Part shown: positions 59,622-64,000 of the stretch, one piece after another | How the letters are laid out: each line of letters opens with the position of its first letter | How positions within the stretch are numbered: the first letter of the stretch is position 1 | Assembly: GCA_023079485.1 (NCBI GenBank) | Contig: CM041084.1 | Coordinates: forward strand, 103,980,467-104,044,466 | Direction of reading: 5' to 3' | Length of the DNA stretch: 64,000 nt | Source: Archilochus colubris | Taxonomy: Eukaryota > Chordata > Aves > Apodiformes > Trochilidae | Made by a program: the position numbers and the translations under genes | Notes under the pieces: model-generated | What the model was told of the DNA's origin: nothing | What the model saw: the letters and a program-made list of their open reading frames with translations, nothing else | Databases searched by the model: none

Positions 59622-61120
59622 GGATTCATTCTGTTCTGATGACTTACACATTTCAGAGAGGGTGCTGGTCTAAAAATAATAGGACAGATTCCTCTTCTAA
59701 TGTTTGCAGTCTTGCAAGCCATTTCCACATTTTAAACAGTAGAGCAGTAAAAATGTGTTTATCTTGTACTTTCCCCCAAATCAGTTTGTACTGGCCACTG
59801 CTGGAGGCCTTCTGGGCTTCTGGAGGACAGATCAGACCTACAGGGACAAGACTTCTCCACATCTCTCTATCACTGCATCTTTCCTTGACCATGTTGCAGT
59901 CGTGAAGCAAAGCACTTTACTCTTTCTAGCAAAAGAAAAAAAAAATCCTTTCCTAAGATATTTCCATTTGCTGTGGAAAGGGTCTGGAAATACACAAATT
60001 CAGAAAATGAAGGCTGGGAATCTCTTTAAATTCATAGTTCCCTCAAATGAGTGAGGCCAGTGGCTGCAGACTGCATGGAGCCTAAAGGCCAGCTCTGTAC
60101 AAAAGGGCAGAGGCAGTTCCTGTACACACTCCATAACAGCATGACACATCGCAGGGCTTTTGGACAAAGGGATGTATTTTTTATGTGAAATTGTTCCTTA
60201 GCTGTATATTTCTTTGTCCTCTGCCCATGGGAATAATGGTATCAGGCCAAGAATGAAAGACTCCTTGAAATTTCTCCATGCAAATGGATTCACTGTTAGT
60301 ATTTCTTCCTGACTAGAGGGGCTGACAGGTTGAGGCAATACTAAAACTTTCACAATAATAAGGAGGGTACCTGAAATCCAAATGCATTAAAACACACACA
60401 GATATACACAGTATTGACAGCCACCCTTTCCAAAATGAGGGACTTTTCAGGTAAAATATACTTTGATAACTACTCCCTGTCCTATAAGCTGAATTGATAA
60501 GATTTAAGCTAACATTTCATCTTGACATTACTAAGACATATGTGAGAGCATTCAGTTTACACTTTCAATACAGTCTGTCAGATTAGATCTGTATACCTGC
60601 TACCGAATAACAAGGGTACTATTGATTTTTCATTATTTTCAAGTATTTGTTTTCTTCAGTTGAGCACATTCTATTTATTTTGGCACGGGTAACAGAGAAG
60701 CCAAGGCAAGAGACTTAACCTCTATTCTGTAAGATTTAAGACTTGTCAGGCATCAGGACTTCATCACACTGTTTGTTCCCATGGTGGTCTGTAACAGATC
60801 ATTGTTTTGCTTATTGCTTTATTGCAGTATTACTGTTCAGTACCTTAATTTTTTTATCTAAATCTGCAGTGCAGAGTACATTCAGAGGTGGTGTGCAGGG
60901 TATGCAATGACAGTTTTCTTCCAGGAAGACTTGCAAAGTACCTGAACCATGAGTGGTTTTTGGCCCTGAGGCTTGGTCAGGTACCCACCATGCAACCCTC
61001 ATTCCGAGTTTCATTCTGTTTTATACTCCAAACGTAGCTCCAGTCTCCAGTAAAGTGCAGAAGCAATTAGTAAGATTATTTATACTTTGTTAGAGTTTGC
61101 CTAAGCCTGTTGTCAGAGGG
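59622..61120. other. Unique noncoding DNA
   Basis: Nothing recognised. The frames at 59639-60054 on both strands have no domain. Confidence 0.5.
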
Positions 61121-61163
61121 GAAAAAAAAAAAGAAAAAAAAAAGAGAGAGAGAGAATGAGAGA
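61121..61163. repeat. A-rich and GA low-complexity block
   Basis: Two A-runs separated by single G, followed by (GA)n and GAGAGAGAGAATGAGAGAG. Confidence 0.93.
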
Positions 61164-61383
61164 GATCCTACGCCTGTTTGTTGTTTTCTGATAAAACCAT
61201 AATTTGACAAGTAAATATTCTTCCAGCAACAAGTACCAACAGGCGATGTGGTTGTTTTCCAGATGGATGGGAGCAGGCAGGCTCTGTCTGTGCCAGGCTG
61301 CTCAAGGCTTGCAGTGTCCAGAGGCAGTGGGGACCACCCAAAGGCTCCAGCAGCCTGGTGTTCTGTGTCTTCTTTCCCCTGAC

Positions 61384-61598
61384 AATTTCACAGACTTGTC
61401 TTGGTTGGAAAAGTCCTTTAAGATCATGGAGTTCAACTATTAACCCAGCGCACTGCCACCTCCATCACGGAACCGTGTCCCCTAAGCACCACATCTCCAC
61501 GTCTTTCAAATAAAATATCTCCAGGGACAGTGACTTCACCGCTGCCTCGGGCAGCCTGTTCCAGCGCCTGACAACAAAGACATTTTTGCTAATATTTC
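61384..61598 (-). mobile_element. CR1 LINE, 3' fragment
   Basis: 'cttgtcttggttggaaaagtcctttaagatcat' is the CR1 3' UTR motif read from its 3' side. It is followed by 'aaccgtgtcccctaagcaccac', 'tatctccagggacagtgac' and 'gcagcctgttccagcgcctgac', which are typical of another CR1 subfamily than the one at 1163-2149. The copy is on the minus strand, 5'-truncated near 61598, and its tail repeat is lost. Confidence 0.92.
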
Positions 61599-61698
61599 AC
61601 AGCAATATTGCCAATGGGTATGCCTCTAGACGGTACTGGTGACCCCGTGAGTCCTGTATATTGTATATTCAGAATTAAGTGTAATCTGAGAACACTAT

Positions 61699-61723
61699 AC
61701 ACACACACACATATATATATATA
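61699..61723. repeat. (AC)6(AT)6 microsatellite
   Basis: AC dinucleotides run directly into AT dinucleotides. Confidence 0.95.
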
Positions 61724-61828
61724 CCCATTTTCTGACTGCCGGGTAGGGAGGCACAGTGCTGTGCTCCTATACTGGCACCTAGTGGGGAGCAGGATGGAGA
61801 TGGGCTGGTGAGGAGTGCAGGCTGCGCA

Positions 61829-61882
61829 GACACACACAGACACACACAGACACACACAGACACACACAGACACACACACACA
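61829..61882. repeat. 10-bp CA-type array
   Basis: Four perfect units of CACACACAGA (61831-61870) followed by (CA)6. Both strands give His/Thr-rich or Cys/Val-rich open frames, an effect of the repeat. Confidence 0.97.
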
Positions 61883-64000
61883 CGCTCACCCTCCTCGAAA
61901 TACCTTGGCCACTTCATTTTTCCTGGTTCTTTGAAAGCCCTTCCGGATCACTGCACTTTAATCAGGCTTTGTGCTCGCTGCTGCTCCCACAGCCTTCACA
62001 TCCCTCTCGCTAGAAAGCTTGGACCACGCTAAACCCTCTGCTTCTCACCCCTGCACCCATCCTCTGGGTCAGCATCCTTCTCCATTTGACCTGAGGTCCC
62101 TACCTGTGCTCCCCTCCTCCTGCGTTTTCCTGCTGGATCCCCCCCATCACAACCCATCCACGTTTCCTCTTCCAGGTCCCCCTGCCTTGACCTGGGCCTG
62201 ACGGGTCGCTCAGGAAAGTAGGAGATCACTGGTGTTGCTTCCTGCCTTGTAGCTCCTGCTCCCACGATGGCCTCGGAGGAAAGGGCTGCCTCTTGCCCGG
62301 CGAAGGACTTCCTCCACCAGTTCCCATTGCCCTCAGGAATCCCATGTCCCACAATTGTCCTGATTTAGCTGAAACAGCAAAAGGCTCAACCCACCACTTC
62401 TCCCAAGGTCCGCCCTGTGTCATTACAGCATCTGAAAGGAAACACTGAAAAGACATGACGTTCTTGCCAAAAAACATTTATCTTCCTCTTGACCATCTAC
62501 ACAAAAATGACAACTCTCTCCCCAGGAACCTCCAAGGTTGGTCTCAAGTATTGCAACCCAAATGAGATCATCTAGGCAGCCCAGTGATAATCTTTCTGAT
62601 TATATTTAAATTACTGCTCAAGTTTGTTTCTCCTACCGTAGTCCCACAGAAGCCTGGCTTATATCACAGCAGTTAAGGCAAGTATTTTCAAGCCCTTGAG
62701 GCAGCAAGGCAGTATTTTCAGGCTCAGTTGCTTGCAGCAAGGAACAGGATGATGGGTAATGGGGGTGATCTGACAGTCCTGCAGGAGAGCAGATCACCAA
62801 ATGGTTGTACTTCCCATGCAGAGCATGACACGCTGCAGTTTTGTTTTTAAATTTGACAAGGGCCAACAGACACACCTGCCTGATCCCCACAGTTCTTTCT
62901 TGTCCCACCAGCACTTTACTGAGTCCAACGAGAGGATGAAGCCTTTTCTTTGCCTTACCTATACGTTTTCCATTGTGGATTTGCTCCCACTTTGTAGGAA
63001 ACCTATTGTTGGTGATGCTGTCAAATAGTCCTCCATACTGTGTGGCCTGTAACTGTGATTTATAAGCAGTTTCTAGCTACACCATGGCTCAGCTGACTTT
63101 TCAATTGAGCAGCTGATGTGAATGTTAAACCTATTCAAGGCTTGCAGCATTTCAGTGGTTCATTCAGCTTGAGGAAACACTGGAAATTTATTAGGATGTT
63201 TTTACAGTCCCGGAAATTGATACGGAGCTCTGTCACTAACAAAAGACCAGAAATGGTTCACGGTTTTACTGCACATATTCATATACATTAGGTAATGGTA
63301 GGCCTTTGTCATTTATTCAGTTTTGAAGCCAAACTCTCTCCATGGATGAGACTCTGTGGGACTTCCAGATCTTGCAATTTTATCACAAGCTTGCCTAATA
63401 TTCAGCTCTTGAAGTCACTTGGTTTGTCTACCTGAGGACCCAAGCTTCATGAAGGAACAAAATATCACTGATAATTTCTGAATTTCTGAGTGCTGTACAG
63501 GATGATTATAATGGAAGGAAGAAGAGGTGAACAAGTAGGCATTAACAGCTCTTTGCTCCTCTCTTTGCAATAGTCAGTAACCCTGCACTCACTCACATAA
63601 CATAGGACTTCTCTCCTCAGAGGGTTGCCAGAGCATCCATAACCAAGTGGCAAGTCTTTGGTTGAGGTAAAAATTTTTTCATAGTTTGAAAGAGCCTAAC
63701 GTGTTCATGCAGATGTCTGCACCCCAAGCCACAGGGGCCCCAGTATCCAGAACTCCACCACACAGTCTTTTGCCCTCATCTCTGTTTCTGATTCCTGGGT
63801 ATCAGTCATATTGGAGCCAAAATCCCCCTGGATCCCAACACCCAGGGACAGATGAAAGGAGTTCTGAGCAGGGGCCATGCTGCAGGAGACAAAACACTGC
63901 AGGATGCCTCATGCTTTACCCTCACTGAAGTCCCAGGTCTATTCCACCAAATTTCCCAGTGAGGAAATGCTCATATTCAGCCACCAAAGTAGAAGAGGAC
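61883..64000. other. Unique noncoding DNA
   Basis: 61890-62350 is C-rich with some CpG ('ctcgctgctg', 'cccggcgaagg') but too poor in CpG to be an island. Nothing coding is recognised. The end of the window cuts unique sequence. Confidence 0.5.

Noticed and set aside
61890..62350. Second CpG island
   Set aside because: C-rich but with few CpG; it falls well short of the density seen at 23020-23960.

Overview
The window is vertebrate nuclear DNA from a bird. The diagnostic evidence is the set of CR1 non-LTR retrotransposon copies that end in the avian CR1 3' tail, an ATTCTATG-type short direct repeat next to a 'ggaccT...TCCAAC' block (clearest at 1163-2149, also 530-607, 20660-20871, 44793-45265, 50035-50119 and 61384-61598). 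The DNA is AT-rich and CpG-poor with only short microsatellites, which fits the sparse-repeat bird genome. The exact species cannot be read from the sequence.

I find no convincing host protein-coding exon, rRNA or tRNA. The only recognisable protein reading frames are reverse-transcriptase remnants of LINEs. The long open frames elsewhere have no recognisable domain, often lack an ATG at the start, or come from low-complexity sequence. The window is best described as a gene desert or the inside of a very large intron.

Layout: 1-8.4 kb is unique DNA with one good CR1 (1163-2149, minus strand). 8.5-8.9 kb is a CpG-retaining block that may be a conserved element. 9-23 kb is unique DNA with one ancient LINE fossil (18520-18790, minus, carrying a 24-bp internal tandem duplication) and one CR1 tail (20660-20871). 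23.02-23.96 kb is the only CpG-island-like segment, with a consensus splice donor, an octamer site, homeodomain-type sites and a G-quadruplex motif; it is the best candidate for a promoter and first exon. 24-36 kb is unique DNA with a large, heavily decayed CR1/L3-like LINE (29620-30935, plus). 36.18-37.06 kb is a second CpG-retaining, TAAT-rich block that resembles a developmental enhancer. 39.94-40.95 kb is another ancient LINE fossil (minus). 41.37-41.57 kb is a 200-bp purine-rich compound microsatellite. 44.8-45.3 kb is an older CR1. 55.0-55.4 kb is a fourth ancient LINE fossil (plus). 57.5-58.4 kb is a third enhancer-like block that contains a palindromic CTCF-like site. 61-62 kb holds a CR1 tail and two CA-type arrays.

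No new genetic system is apparent. The observations most worth testing are the CpG island with its splice donor, the three CpG-retaining blocks, and the four old LINE fossils that were recognised from short reverse-transcriptase motifs rather than by an alignment.
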